Assembly (NCBI GenBank): GCA_949283025.1
Contig: CASDRB010000015.1
Location: forward strand, 1 to 41,813
Length of the DNA: 41,813 nucleotides
Source of the DNA: an uncultured bacterium
GTDB lineage: Bacteria; Bacillota_I; Bacilli_A; RFN20; CAG-826
Direction: 5' to 3'
The position numbers were made by a program, and so were the translations under genes. Numbering within the stretch: position 1 is the stretch's first letter; each line of letters opens with the position of its first letter. Shown here in pieces: positions 9,445 to 18,460 of this stretch. A model generated the notes under the pieces. It made no database searches. It saw only the letters and a list, made by a program, of their open reading frames with translations, and was not told the DNA's origin.

Positions 9445-10032
9445 ATGGCTAGTTCAGAAAGAAAAATAGGTTTGGCCCATATTTTGTTTTATGTGGCTGG
9501 ATTATTATTGGTCATCAAATTTATCATGCAAGATGTTGTATTAGGTGGAGATAATCTTGCATTGTTAATTGCTAACATTTTCATTTTAGTGTTAGTAATC
9601 GGTTTTTATTGTTTCTTTTTATTTGGCATGCCAGGTGGAAGAGGAACGATTGTCGCTCTTGCTCCATCTGTGCTTTTAGTGGCACTATATGGCTCTGTTA
9701 GACTATCTTTGCCTTATAATGAAGTTAAAGAAGCCGTAAATTATGTTAACAACATCGCTAATATGATTTGGATGTTTATCGTCATTGTCGGTTTTGTCTT
9801 ATTATTTTTCCGTCATAAATTATTAGGATACATTTTAGCAGGCGCTTCTATTTCTTATGCAGCTTTTGTTTTGATTTCTTATATAGTTTTATTAATTATT
9901 TCTAGTGTCGAATCAAGCAGTTTTGCATTTGACGCTAAAGAATTTGTTGCCACATTATGTCTTGCCGGCGCCTTAACGTGCATCGCAGTTGGATCATATC
10001 GAATTTCGAAACGACAAAGTTGGACATTATAA
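9445..10032 (+). CDS. integral membrane protein, unknown
   Basis: A 195-residue protein started at the ATG at 9445, chosen because AAGAAGG lies seven bases upstream; the frame is open back to 9403 but that start lacks a ribosome binding site. Hydrophobicity shows six likely transmembrane segments with short loops, a Lys/Arg-rich N-terminus and a basic C-terminal tail (RISKRQ). No transport or enzyme motif is seen. It converges on the GrpB-family gene and they share a terminator. Function unknown. Confidence 0.75.
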   Translation: MASSERKIGLAHILFYVAGLLLVIKFIMQDVVLGGDNLALLIANIFILVLVIGFYCFFLFGMPGGRGTIVALAPSVLLVALYGSVRLSLPYNEVKEAVNYVNNIANMIWMFIVIVGFVLLFFRHKLLGYILAGASISYAAFVLISYIVLLIISSVESSSFAFDAKEFVATLCLAGALTCIAVGSYRISKRQSWTL

Positions 10033-10035
10033 AAT

Positions 10036-10060
10036 AAAAGCGAGTTGAACTCGCTTTTTT
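10036..10060. terminator. bidirectional terminator
   Basis: A stem of AAAGCGAG type (10037-10044) pairs with CTCGCTTT (10050-10057), with a T run to 10061 on the plus strand and an A-rich run on the other side. It sits between the plus-strand membrane gene (stop 10032) and the corrected end of the GrpB-family gene (stop at 10060-10062), so it probably serves both. Confidence 0.8.
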
Positions 10061-10601
10061 TATCTTTGGAATTTGTTTTTATAAATTGCCTTACCCCAAT
10101 CGGTATACTTTTTAACAAACTCTGTTTTAGCATTTGTATAACCATCTCTATCATATTTATAAAATTTAGAATAGATAATTTTAATGTTTCGTAGCATTTT
10201 GCAACATCGGGATTATCAATTAAATATTGTTTAAAATACAACTCATCATTATCGTTATAAAAACGAAGATGCAAATGGTATACATTTTTTTCAAAACCAT
10301 TTATTCCATATCTTTTATTAAAACTAATTCTATCTTTTATTTTAGACATGCATCGATAACCACAACTAATTATCTTTTCATAAATAATATCGATACTTTC
10401 ATCATAAGGAATCTCAACTAAAATATCGATTATTGGTTTTGCGTATATTCCATTAATTGATGTGCTACCAATATGATTGATAATAATTTTTTCATTATTT
10501 AATTTATTAGATAATCGCTTCGCTTCATTTTGATAAACACTTTTGTATTTGTCATTAAAAGGAACCAATATAATTGGAAACAATTGCCATAGTTCTTGCA
10601 T
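10060..10601 (-). pseudogene. GrpB/UPF0157-family nucleotidyltransferase-like gene, frameshifted
   Basis: The N-terminal 147 residues match the GrpB (UPF0157) family, a nucleotidyltransferase-fold group: HIGSTSINGI followed by KPIIDILVE, then YHLHLRF. As written the frame runs into an unrelated tail, over the terminator and the opposite gene. In the neighbouring frame the sequence continues perfectly with the family's C-terminal block (YDRDGYTNAK, then TEFVKKYTDW) and ends at the TAA at 10060-10062, right beside the terminator. The shift maps to the A-run opposite 10179-10182, which has four bases where five would restore a 180-residue protein. It is either a sequencing or assembly error or a fresh mutation. 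Biochemical role of the family is unclear. Confidence 0.85.
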
Positions 10602-10954
10602 TGTTAAACAACTTAATTTATCATCCGTATTTTCATTATATTATTAACGTAAATTCATCGCATAAATAAATTATTTTTTTAATGATGAATAGGTCATTAT
10701 CAAAAATAATAAATACCACCTATGCATCATAAAACAAAAACTAATTAATATCATGTTTTCAATAACTTGCAAAGCAGTTTAAATTTTAAGCAATTAATTC
10801 TTATTATATCACGCTATTTAATGTGCTTTTATAGGTCATCCAACCAAAACAATAAACCAACCCTATTTGTCATATTTATCAATCTTAAAAAGATTATATT
10901 CTAATTTAAAAATTTATAAATTTATTAATTATCTTATTTATTAAAGAAATGATT
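10602..10954. other. AT-rich intergenic region
   Basis: About 350 bases between the GrpB-family gene and the purine operon leader. A TATAAT box about 40 bases upstream of the GrpB start (minus strand) is the only clear element. I see no gene, RNA or repeat in the remainder. Confidence 0.5.
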
Positions 10955-10958
10955 TTGT

Positions 10959-11044
10959 TAAAATATTTAATGGTAAACCCGGAAAAAGGAGAATGCTTTT
11001 CAATCTGATGTAGACCGGCCGGGTGGATTGATAAGTTAAATAAT
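10959..11044 (+). promoter_or_regulatory. structured 5' leader of the guanine deaminase operon, candidate riboswitch
   Basis: A -10 box TAAAAT (10959-10964) starts a leader of about 75 bases. In it ACCCGG (10977-10982) can pair with CCGGGT (11019-11024), and TCAATC (11000-11005) with GATTGA (11026-11031). The order of the arms (a, b, a', b') is that of an H-type pseudoknot, or of two alternative helices. The second arms cover the only SD-like bases (GGGTGG) before the ATG at 11045, so folding would block translation. The GC-rich core stands out from its AT-rich surroundings. The purine genes downstream suggest a nucleobase ligand such as xanthine or guanine; the class is not established. Confidence 0.55.
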
Positions 11045-11500
11045 ATGAATCAATTTATGAAAGCCGCTATCCGCGAAGCAAGAAAAGGAATAAAAAACGG
11101 GCATGGCGGTCCATTTGGAGCAGTCATAGTTAAAGATGGCGTCATTATTGGCAAGGGCCATAATCAAGTCATTAAAAAACAAGATCCAACATGCCATGGA
11201 GAGATGATGGCTATCCATGACGCTTGCAAAAAATTAAAAACATTTGATTTGAAAGGTTGTGAAATTTACACGACTGGAGAACCTTGTCCGATGTGCTTAT
11301 GTGCAATAATGTGGGCAAACATTGATAAGGTTTATTATGGCTGCAATATTTCAGATACTGAGCAAATCGGTTTTAGAGATGCTAAGTTTTACGAGATGTC
11401 TAAACCAGAAAATCGTAGTCAAATGGTTAAAGAATTAGACCGGAAAGCTTGTTTAAAACTTTATAATGAATATTTAAATCTTAATCACGAAGAGTATTAA
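11045..11500 (+). CDS. guaD: guanine deaminase, cytidine-deaminase fold
   Basis: A 151-residue zinc deaminase. The metal site is visible as H51-G-E53 (HGEMMAI) and P80-C81-P-M-C84; E53 would be the proton shuttle. The start HGGPFGAVIVKDG and the C-terminal Glu-Glu-Tyr end resemble the short CDA-fold guanine deaminases such as Bacillus GuaD, which convert guanine to xanthine and ammonia. Length agrees with that family (about 155). It lies four bases before an NCS2 permease gene and behind a structured leader, which supports purine salvage or degradation. A related nucleoside deaminase role cannot be excluded. Confidence 0.82.
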   Translation: MNQFMKAAIREARKGIKNGHGGPFGAVIVKDGVIIGKGHNQVIKKQDPTCHGEMMAIHDACKKLKTFDLKGCEIYTTGEPCPMCLCAIMWANIDKVYYGCNISDTEQIGFRDAKFYEMSKPENRSQMVKELDRKACLKLYNEYLNLNHEEY

Positions 11501-11503
11501 TTT

Positions 11504-12997
11504 ATGAATGCAAATATAAAAAGTGTTTTAAACGATTTAAAAGATGGCGTTTGTTCCATTTTTAAAGGAAAACCAGATCCTCAAAACATTTATTCAATGA
11601 ATGGCCGAGTTCCTTTTGGACAAGGTTTGGCTTTTGGAATACAACATATTTTTGCGATGTTTATCGCCAACATTGCACCAATACTAATCGTCTTTGGTTA
11701 TATTGGTTTATTAGGAGCAACTGGAGAATATGCTTCATATGCTAGCAATGCAATAAGAGGCGCAATTTTCATCGCTGGTATTGGCACAATAATACAGTTA
11801 TTTTTTGGAGCAAGACTGCCAATTGTCATAGGAACTTCATTTACTTTTGTTGGCCTTTTTATGTCTTTTTATGAAGGCACTCCTAATGTGTTTGACCCGG
11901 TGGCATCAGTCGATGCGTATTACACGATTATGGCTAGCATTATCATCGGTGGTTTATTTATTGCGGTCTTAGGTCCGTTTGTTAAATGGTGGGGGAAAAT
12001 AATTAAGCCTATCGTCCCTGCAATTGTGGTCTTAGGGATTGGCTTATCATTATTAAGTGTTGGAGCTGAATATTTTTTAGGTGGTTCAAGCGTAATTGCT
12101 GACTTATCTATTTCAAATGCTCAATTTGCTTGTTATGTAATTGTTGGATTATTCACATTATTAGTTGGAATTTTATGGTCTTTATTTATTAAAGGGATAT
12201 GGAAAAATTTAAATATTATCATAGCCATGATCGCGGGTTATTTATTGGCTTTAATATTTAATTATACAGTTGCACCTGGGATTATTGATTTTTCAACATT
12301 GCAAGTTAATTCTATTGCAGATGTCATCAATGTCCCAATGCCATTAGATTTTACTAAATTAATTTTTAAACCAATTCCGATCGTATTGACTTGCTTGATA
12401 TTTTTGGTTGCTACTGTTGAAGGCATTGGAGATAGCTCTGCCGTTTGTAGTGGCGGCTTAAATCGTCAAATCACTTATCGAGAACTTGGCGGTGTTTTAA
12501 CAGTTGATGGCTTTTCTAGTATGTTAGCTGGAATGTTTGGTTCTTTGCCATTGACCACTTTTTCTCAAAACGTTGGTATTGTTTCTCAAACCAAAATGGT
12601 AAATCGCTTTACTATATTTATCGGAGCGTGCTTTTTGGTTTTGTGTGGATTTTTCCCACCGCTAGCTAACTTCTTGTTAACTATTCCTTATTGCGTTTTA
12701 GGTGGAGCTATATTAATCGTATTTGGAAGCATAGCGGTCACTGGCATCAAAATGATTGTTGAGTTAGGATTTAATGAAAAAAATTCAATGATAACAGCAT
12801 TATCAATTTGTTTAGGCTATGGAATAACATTAGTATCCGCATTTGCTGATCGTTTAAATGCGGGCGGAGAAGTTTTACAAAACTTATATATCATTATTTC
12901 AAATCCAGTTTTAAATATGTTTGTTATCGCTTTGTTATTTGCATGGATACTGCCAGAGGACATGCATTTCAGTTTTAAAAAAGATAAACAAAAATAA
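11504..12997 (+). CDS. NCS2-family nucleobase (xanthine/uracil-type) permease
   Basis: A 497-residue membrane protein with about 12-14 transmembrane segments, the size of the nucleobase:cation symporter-2 family. The family motif is visible as SQNVGIVSQTK in the second half, with a conserved acidic position in a preceding helix (ATVEGIGDSSA). It starts four bases after the deaminase stop, with GAAGAG as ribosome binding site, so the two form an operon. Together they would take up a purine base and deaminate it; the exact base (guanine, xanthine, hypoxanthine or uracil) cannot be told from sequence alone. Confidence 0.87.
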   Translation: MNANIKSVLNDLKDGVCSIFKGKPDPQNIYSMNGRVPFGQGLAFGIQHIFAMFIANIAPILIVFGYIGLLGATGEYASYASNAIRGAIFIAGIGTIIQLFFGARLPIVIGTSFTFVGLFMSFYEGTPNVFDPVASVDAYYTIMASIIIGGLFIAVLGPFVKWWGKIIKPIVPAIVVLGIGLSLLSVGAEYFLGGSSVIADLSISNAQFACYVIVGLFTLLVGILWSLFIKGIWKNLNIIIAMIAGYLLALIFNYTVAPGIIDFSTLQVNSIADVINVPMPLDFTKLIFKPIPIVLTCLIFLVATVEGIGDSSAVCSGGLNRQITYRELGGVLTVDGFSSMLAGMFGSLPLTTFSQNVGIVSQTKMVNRFTIFIGACFLVLCGFFPPLANFLLTIPYCVLGGAILIVFGSIAVTGIKMIVELGFNEKNSMITALSICLGYGITLVSAFADRLNAGGEVLQNLYIIISNPVLNMFVIALLFAWILPEDMHFSFKKDKQK

Positions 12998-13016
12998 AAA
13001 ATGGGATGAATCCCAT
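12995..13016 (-). terminator. terminator of the small minus-strand gene
   Basis: ATGGGA (13001-13006) pairs with TCCCAT (13011-13016) around a 4-base loop. On the minus strand a T-rich run follows, so it ends the 73-residue gene (stop at 13032). On the plus strand no T run follows, so it is a poor terminator for the permease. Confidence 0.65.
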
Positions 13017-13031
13017 ATCCAATTATACTTA

Positions 13032-13253
13032 TTAATAATCGTTTTCGTCTATGCCAATAAACGAATACGATGACAAATTCGCGTTTGCTAATGCTTGCTC
13101 CAAATCAGATTCTCTCAATGGATGATTTGTATCAATCGCTTTTTTGACTAGATTCAAATACAGACGATTGGATCGATCCAACGGGAAGATGATCGGAGGA
13201 ACATCTCCAAACTTTAAACTATATAATTGGATTAAGCTATCATAATCGCTCAT
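13032..13253 (-). CDS. small hypothetical protein
   Basis: A 73-residue soluble acidic protein without membrane segments. It has a probable helix-turn pattern but no recognised motif. An AAGGAAGG sequence lies 12 bases before the ATG, rather far but the only candidate. It has its own terminator downstream, which favours a real gene. It is convergent with the permease and divergent from the ABC-F gene. Confidence 0.6.
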   Translation of the reverse strand: MSDYDSLIQLYSLKFGDVPPIIFPLDRSNRLYLNLVKKAIDTNHPLRESDLEQALANANLSSYSFIGIDENDY

Positions 13254-13383
13254 ATAGTTATCAGGCCTTCCTTTCTTTGGCCACTTATAAGATATAACGC
13301 TTATTTTTCATTGTCAATATTAATAAAAATAAAATTTTTATTACAAAATAACAATTAAAAAATGTAAAAAGTTTTTTGATTAT

Positions 13384-13427
13384 AAGCGTCGTTGACGCTT
13401 TAAACTAATTATTAATAAAATATTGCT
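13384..13427 (+). promoter_or_regulatory. ABC-F promoter with palindrome over the -35 box
   Basis: TTGACG (13392-13397), an 18-base spacer, TAAAAT (13416-13421), six bases, then ATG at 13428: transcription should begin at the start codon. A perfect 7-bp inverted repeat, AAGCGTC (13384-13390) and GACGCTT (13394-13400), covers the -35 box and looks like a repressor operator. There is no ribosome binding site. Confidence 0.6.
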
Positions 13428-14899
13428 ATGTCATTAATTAAAATTAACAATTTAACTTTTTCTTATCAAAACAATTACGACTATATTTTTAAAGATGTCT
13501 CATTCCAAATTGATACCGACTGGAAATTGGGTTTTATTGGAAGAAATGGAAAAGGGAAAACGACGTTTTTAAATTTATTGCTAGGCAAATTTGAATATCG
13601 TGGTCAAATTATTAGTTCAGTTAAATTTGACTATTTTCCTTGTGATATTAAAGATAAAAACGAAAATGTCACACAAATTTTATTAAGAATTTGCCCAAAT
13701 GCAAAGGTTTGGGAACTTGAAAAAGAACTATTTATGTTAGATGTTAAAAAAGATATTTTGAAACGACAATTTAACACCTTATCCAACGGCGAACAAACTA
13801 AAGTTTTGCTAGCGGCATTGTTTTTAAACAACAATCACTTCTTATTAATTGATGAGCCTACTAATCATTTGGATAGTCAAGCGCGAAAAATTGTTTCTTC
13901 TTATTTAAATAAGAAAAAAGGATTTATTTTAGTATCCCACGATCGTTTATTTTTAGATGGATGCGTCGACCATATTTTATCTTTTAATCGTTCAACAATC
14001 GAAGTTCAAGCAGGCAATTGTTCGTCTTATTTACAAAATTTTAAAAATCAACAAGATTTACAATTGCAGCAAAATGAAAAATTAAAAAAAGATATCTATC
14101 GTTTAAAAAAATCATCTCTTCAATCTAAAACATGGTCTGATAAAGTTGAAGCTACTAAAACAGGACAAGGCCCTTGCGACCGAGGATATATATCGCATAA
14201 ATCTGCTAAGATGATGCAAAGATCTAAAAATATACAAATTAGACAAGAAAAAGCAATGGAAGAAAAAGCAAAACTATTAAAAGATATCGAATTAGATGAA
14301 GAATTAAAAATTTCTTCTTTAAAATATCATAATCAAAAATATATGTCTTTAGAAAATGTGGTGCCTTATTATAATCAAATTCAAGTTTGCCAGCCCGTAT
14401 CTTTTACAATTAATGAACACGATATCGTGATATTAACTGGTAAAAATGGCTCTGGCAAAACTACTTTATTAAAACTTATTAATGACGAGCCAATTCAATA
14501 CACTGGACAATTCAATAAAGGACAAGGAATAATCATTTCTTATATATGTCAAGACACTTCTCATCTCAACGGAAGCATTGATGAATTTATAAAAATTAAC
14601 AATATTGATACAACATTATTTAAAACAATATTAAGAAAATTGGGTTTTGAAAGAATCCAATTTGAAAAAAACCTTGAAAATTATTCCGCTGGACAAAAAA
14701 GAAAGTCCTAATCGCTAAAAGTCTATGTGAAAAAGCACATATATATGTGTGGGACGAACCATTGAATTACATTGATCTATATTCTCGTTTGCAAATTGAA
14801 AAGCTCATCAAACAATATAATCCAACCATGATACTAGTAGAGCATGACCAAGCATTTGCAAATGCCGTTGCAACAAAATTCGTAAAAATAGATAATTAA
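13428..14899 (+). pseudogene. ABC-F ribosome-protection ATPase (Lsa/Vga-like), one-base frameshift
   Basis: Two ABC ATPase domains without membrane parts. The first has Walker A GRNGKGKTT, signature LSNGEQTK and Walker B LLIDEPTNHLD; the second has Walker A GKNGSGKTT and signature YSAGQKK. The frame stops at 14711 just after the second signature. In the next frame the protein continues with VLIAKSL, Walker B YVWDEPLNYID and H-loop VEHDQAF, to a TAA at 14897-14899. The break lies in the A-run 14695-14700, which has six bases where seven would give an intact protein of 490 residues, the size of Lsa/Vga-type proteins. That group protects ribosomes from lincosamides, streptogramin A and pleuromutilins; drug specificity here is inference. 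It could be a sequencing error, a real loss, or a slippage switch. Confidence 0.88.
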
Positions 14900-14905
14900 T
14901 AGTAT

Positions 14906-15364
14906 ATGATTAAAGTTTTATTTGTATGCCACGGAAACATTTGCCGCAGTGTTGCAGCAGAATATATGTTTAAAGACATGATCCAAATAAATCATCTACA
15001 AGACAAATTTTATTGTGAATCCAAAGCCACTAGCAATGAAGAAATAGGAAATGATATTTATGGTCCGATGAAACCATATTTGCAAAAAAGAAATATACCT
15101 TATACAAGGCATTATGCTCGACAAATAAACAAAAATGATTATCAAAATTTTGACCTTATTTTAGCTATGGATTATGCAAACAAACGATACCTTAAACAAT
15201 TGTTTTATTTAGATACTTTAAAAAAAGTATGGTTGTTAAACGATTATGTCGGCTTGCAAGGCGAAATAGCTGACCCCTGGTGGAATCATGACTTTGATCG
15301 TGCTTTAGACGAAATAAAAAAAGCCTTAGATCTATTGTTAAACAAATTAATAAACAATAAATAA
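14906..15364 (+). CDS. low-molecular-weight protein-tyrosine phosphatase
   Basis: A 152-residue protein with the P-loop C8-HGNIC-R14-S (CX5R), whose Cys is the nucleophile, and a general-acid Asp in ADPWW near residue 117. Length and order match the LMW-PTP family, cytosolic enzymes that remove phosphate from tyrosine. It starts six bases after the restored ABC-F stop and has no clear ribosome binding site of its own, so it is probably read by coupling from the ABC-F message. If the upstream frameshift is real, that coupling would be lost or reduced. Confidence 0.9.
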   Translation: MIKVLFVCHGNICRSVAAEYMFKDMIQINHLQDKFYCESKATSNEEIGNDIYGPMKPYLQKRNIPYTRHYARQINKNDYQNFDLILAMDYANKRYLKQLFYLDTLKKVWLLNDYVGLQGEIADPWWNHDFDRALDEIKKALDLLLNKLINNK

Positions 15365-15393
15365 TTGGCTTTTTGCAATAAATTTATTAATAA

Positions 15394-17127
15394 TTATTTG
15401 ATTTTATATACGATAAATGACCAAGGTTTTAAAATATTATTTTCATATTTATTAGATAATACAATCTTGCCGTTGCATAAATATGCGGTCTCTTTATCAG
15501 CATTGTTTAATACCACTTCATAAGCTTCATCTTGTAAATAACGTTTAATAATAATCAAGTTATTTTCGTTTAAACTAATATCGATTTCGCCACTTTTAAA
15601 AGGTTGTAATTTTCTTAATCTGACAATATCTTTAAATAATTTATGGTATGGTGATTTAAACTCCACGCTATCCCATTCCATGCCTTTACGATTAGCAGGG
15701 TCTCCACCGCCTTTCATAAATATTTCATTACCATAATAAATCATAGGATAACCTAAAAATGAGATTAATGTTAATATAGCGTTTAAATATAAATCTTTGT
15801 TGTCATTAACGTATGTATAAAATCTAGGTGTATCATGGCTATCTAATAAATTGAGCATCATTTTATTGTTCCCATCTTTATATCTAGTCAATAACCAATT
15901 CAGTCGGTCTACAAATTGTTGATTGTTAACAATTTTATGAATGTAGTGATCCCAACATATAGTATAAAATCCATAATTCATGACGCTTTCAAACTCGTCA
16001 TTTTTTAAAAACTCATATGCATTATCCCAATTTTCACCAATTAAAATGACATTAGGATCGACCTTTTTAATTTCGCGTTTAAAATGAGTCCAAAAATCAT
16101 GGCTTACTTCGTTAGCGACGTCTAATCTATATCCATCTACACTATATTTTTCTAAATAATATTTCCCTACTTCGGTAAAATATTTTTGTACTTCAGGATT
16201 AGAGGAATTTAATTTAGGCATTCCTGGAACGGACGCAAAAGAATAATAGTTTAAACCATCTACCGAAAGTGGTTTATCTAAAAAAGAATAAAAATTATAA
16301 TATTTGGAGTTTTTGCCATTTTTTAATACATCTTGAAAAAATGGGTGATTTTTAGATGTGTGATTAAAAACTAAATCTAAGACGATTTTTAATCCCTTAT
16401 CATGAGCTAAGTCAACTAAAGTTTTTAATGTTTTTTCATTGCCAAACATTTTATCGACGCCAAAATAATCTTTTACATCGTATTTATGATTGGATTCGCT
16501 TGGATAAATTGGTGTCATATAAATAACGTCAATGCCCAAATCTTTAATATAATCTAATTTATCGATGATTCCTTGCAAATCACCGCCGATAAAAACATCT
16601 TGATGTTTGCTTGGATCTTCGCTTTTTAATTTAATGGTGTCCCAAGGCCTATTAATGTAACTTTTATCTTTTTGTTTGTCTCCTAGGTTAAAACGTTCAG
16701 GAAAAATTTGATAAAAAACATTACCTTGAAATTTCTTGTTTTCATAAACAATATCGGCCTCGTTGATAAACGGGACTCTAAAACAAGTTAAATGAGCATA
16801 ATTAAAGTCATATGTTTCACTGATATCCATCTCATAATAAAAATAAGACTTGCCGCTTTTGCATGTAATTTTAAAAACATAGGAAAGCGATGGTAATTCA
16901 GTTTCAAGAATCGTCTCATAATAATCAAAATTAGCGTCGCTGCGACGCAAATTCATCTTTTGATAAATGCGGTCCTTATAATAAAAATGTGTAATGTTCC
17001 AAACACACTCAATTTTCTCGATATCTGGATCAGCTTTTTGAGTTCTAAAAATAATTTTTACAGCATTTTTAGAAATAGGAAAGCAATATTGTGAATCAGA
17101 TGTGTGATATAAAGCATATTTATTCAT
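15394..17127 (-). CDS. cytosolic GH13 neopullulanase/cyclomaltodextrinase-type enzyme
   Basis: A 577-residue glycoside hydrolase without signal peptide. Residues about 1-125 look like the CBM34-type N-terminal domain of this subgroup. The catalytic barrel shows FYQIFPERF, LDLVFNHTS (region I), GYRLDVANE with the nucleophile Asp near 334, LIGENW with the acid/base Glu near 364, and LLDSHDTPR with the third acid near 430. This matches GH13 subfamily 20: cyclomaltodextrinase, neopullulanase or maltogenic amylase. It would cleave imported maltodextrins to maltose and glucose. A GGGGGA ribosome binding site precedes the ATG. It is outside the main starch operon, separated by a plus-strand gene, but serves the same pathway. 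Confidence 0.88.
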   Translation of the reverse strand: MNKYALYHTSDSQYCFPISKNAVKIIFRTQKADPDIEKIECVWNITHFYYKDRIYQKMNLRRSDANFDYYETILETELPSLSYVFKITCKSGKSYFYYEMDISETYDFNYAHLTCFRVPFINEADIVYENKKFQGNVFYQIFPERFNLGDKQKDKSYINRPWDTIKLKSEDPSKHQDVFIGGDLQGIIDKLDYIKDLGIDVIYMTPIYPSESNHKYDVKDYFGVDKMFGNEKTLKTLVDLAHDKGLKIVLDLVFNHTSKNHPFFQDVLKNGKNSKYYNFYSFLDKPLSVDGLNYYSFASVPGMPKLNSSNPEVQKYFTEVGKYYLEKYSVDGYRLDVANEVSHDFWTHFKREIKKVDPNVILIGENWDNAYEFLKNDEFESVMNYGFYTICWDHYIHKIVNNQQFVDRLNWLLTRYKDGNNKMMLNLLDSHDTPRFYTYVNDNKDLYLNAILTLISFLGYPMIYYGNEIFMKGGGDPANRKGMEWDSVEFKSPYHKLFKDIVRLRKLQPFKSGEIDISLNENNLIIIKRYLQDEAYEVVLNNADKETAYLCNGKIVLSNKYENNILKPWSFIVYKIK

Positions 17128-17236
17128 ATGATAAATCCCCCGTCTTTTATATTACATAAAAAAAATTTTTATGCAATAACGTCAATCAAAATATTTTTGC
17201 TTTTAAATTATTGGTGTTGATATTAAAATATATTTC

Positions 17237-17731
17237 ATGAAATTAATAACTTATAGAATCACGTTTTTATTAAGCCAAATAGTATTATTTGCCTATGGTG
17301 TTTACGCTGGAATAATGGTTTTAATTGGAATGGCTAATCGCGGTGAGAATGTCGCAAATGATGTTTACGTTGTCTCGTTTTTAGGTCTATGCGTCGGTTT
17401 GGTGTTTGTGGGGTGCGAAATTGGTTTTATTGTTCGCTCTTTTAAAAAAGGTACACTGTTAATTGATCAAGTATGTTTCCATCATGATGATAAAAAAATT
17501 AATAAAATCACATTGACAATCGCTACGATTTTACTAACGATTGGATTATTTTTAATTATCTATTTTGCTTTATGTGCGGTTGGAGTTAATCCGTTTTATC
17601 CCAAAGAACTAATTTTTGAAGATTTTTTATTTAACATTTTTTTGGGTTTAATGATTGGCATCGACACATTTTATATTTTGTTATATATGTATTTATTCTA
17701 CGATCAATCTTTATTTATAAAGATAAATTAA
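17237..17731 (+). CDS. small membrane protein, unknown
   Basis: A 164-residue protein with four transmembrane segments (about 5-30, 45-68, 90-113 and 128-158). There is no recognised motif. A TAAAAT box lies seven bases before ATG and there is no ribosome binding site, so the mRNA is probably leaderless. Its last codons overlap the last codons of the convergent lipoprotein gene by 17 bases. Function unknown. Confidence 0.65.
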   Translation: MKLITYRITFLLSQIVLFAYGVYAGIMVLIGMANRGENVANDVYVVSFLGLCVGLVFVGCEIGFIVRSFKKGTLLIDQVCFHHDDKKINKITLTIATILLTIGLFLIIYFALCAVGVNPFYPKELIFEDFLFNIFLGLMIGIDTFYILLYMYLFYDQSLFIKIN

Positions 17732-18437
17732 ATTCATTATATTTAACATCCATAAATTGTTCAGCGTATGTTTTAGTGGAGATTATTTCCATATAATCAC
17801 TGCGATTTATTAAAAGCCCTAATTCATTGATGGTAATATATTGAATGTATTGAACACCTTCATATTTTGCTTGACCATATAAAGTCAAACTATTATCTTC
17901 GTTAAATTTGAAATAACCTTCGAATTGACGGACTCTTGCCATCGCTTCATCGCCATAATATAGCCCGCCTGAATAATAAGCTTCAAAGCTAGTATAAAAA
18001 ATATCTCGATAAGCAATAAACCCGTCCTCATCGCTGATTTGAGTTTCTTTAATTAATTCATCGTTTTCATAAATTAATGTTTCATAAGACTCTTTTTGGG
18101 CGTTGTATGAAGTAATGATGTCATAACTTAATCTATCTTCATTAACTCTATTCCCATAAAAATTATTTTCTGATTTGACATAATAATATTCGACATCGTT
18201 TTTTGTGTATCGACAAAAAGAAACAATTTGAGTTGTTTTACCAAGTTCATTTCTATCTTGCTGATTGTCAAATTCAATGAAACTATTTTCCATTACGCCT
18301 GATGTAACCGAATCATAAGCAGTTTGATAGCGCATAGAAGAAAGGTAGCGTTCTAATTCATCATTAACATTTTGCTCACAACTACTCATTGCAAACAATC
18401 CAGTTAATAAAAATATAAACGCTACCTTAAATTTCAT
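17715..18437 (-). CDS. lipoprotein of unknown function, last gene of the starch operon
   Basis: A 240-residue protein with signal peptide and lipobox AMSSC (Cys at 20). The remainder is hydrophilic and predicted beta-rich, with many Tyr and Asp/Glu residues and no catalytic motif. It follows the pullulanase gene by 23 bases on the same strand. The gap has no ribosome binding site but has a TAAAAT sequence nine bases before the ATG, so it may be read from a start-codon promoter, from the operon, or from both. Its position suggests a surface role alongside the starch enzymes; this is inference only. Confidence 0.75.
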   Translation of the reverse strand: MKFKVAFIFLLTGLFAMSSCEQNVNDELERYLSSMRYQTAYDSVTSGVMENSFIEFDNQQDRNELGKTTQIVSFCRYTKNDVEYYYVKSENNFYGNRVNEDRLSYDIITSYNAQKESYETLIYENDELIKETQISDEDGFIAYRDIFYTSFEAYYSGGLYYGDEAMARVRQFEGYFKFNEDNSLTLYGQAKYEGVQYIQYITINELGLLINRSDYMEIISTKTYAEQFMDVKYNEFNLSL

Positions 18438-18460
18438 AATAAAACTATTTTAATATAAAA

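Noticed and set aside
10959-11044. Classical guanine/adenine-class purine riboswitch
   Set aside because: The conserved three-way junction sequences and paired loops of that class are not seen; only the pseudoknot-like pairing is.
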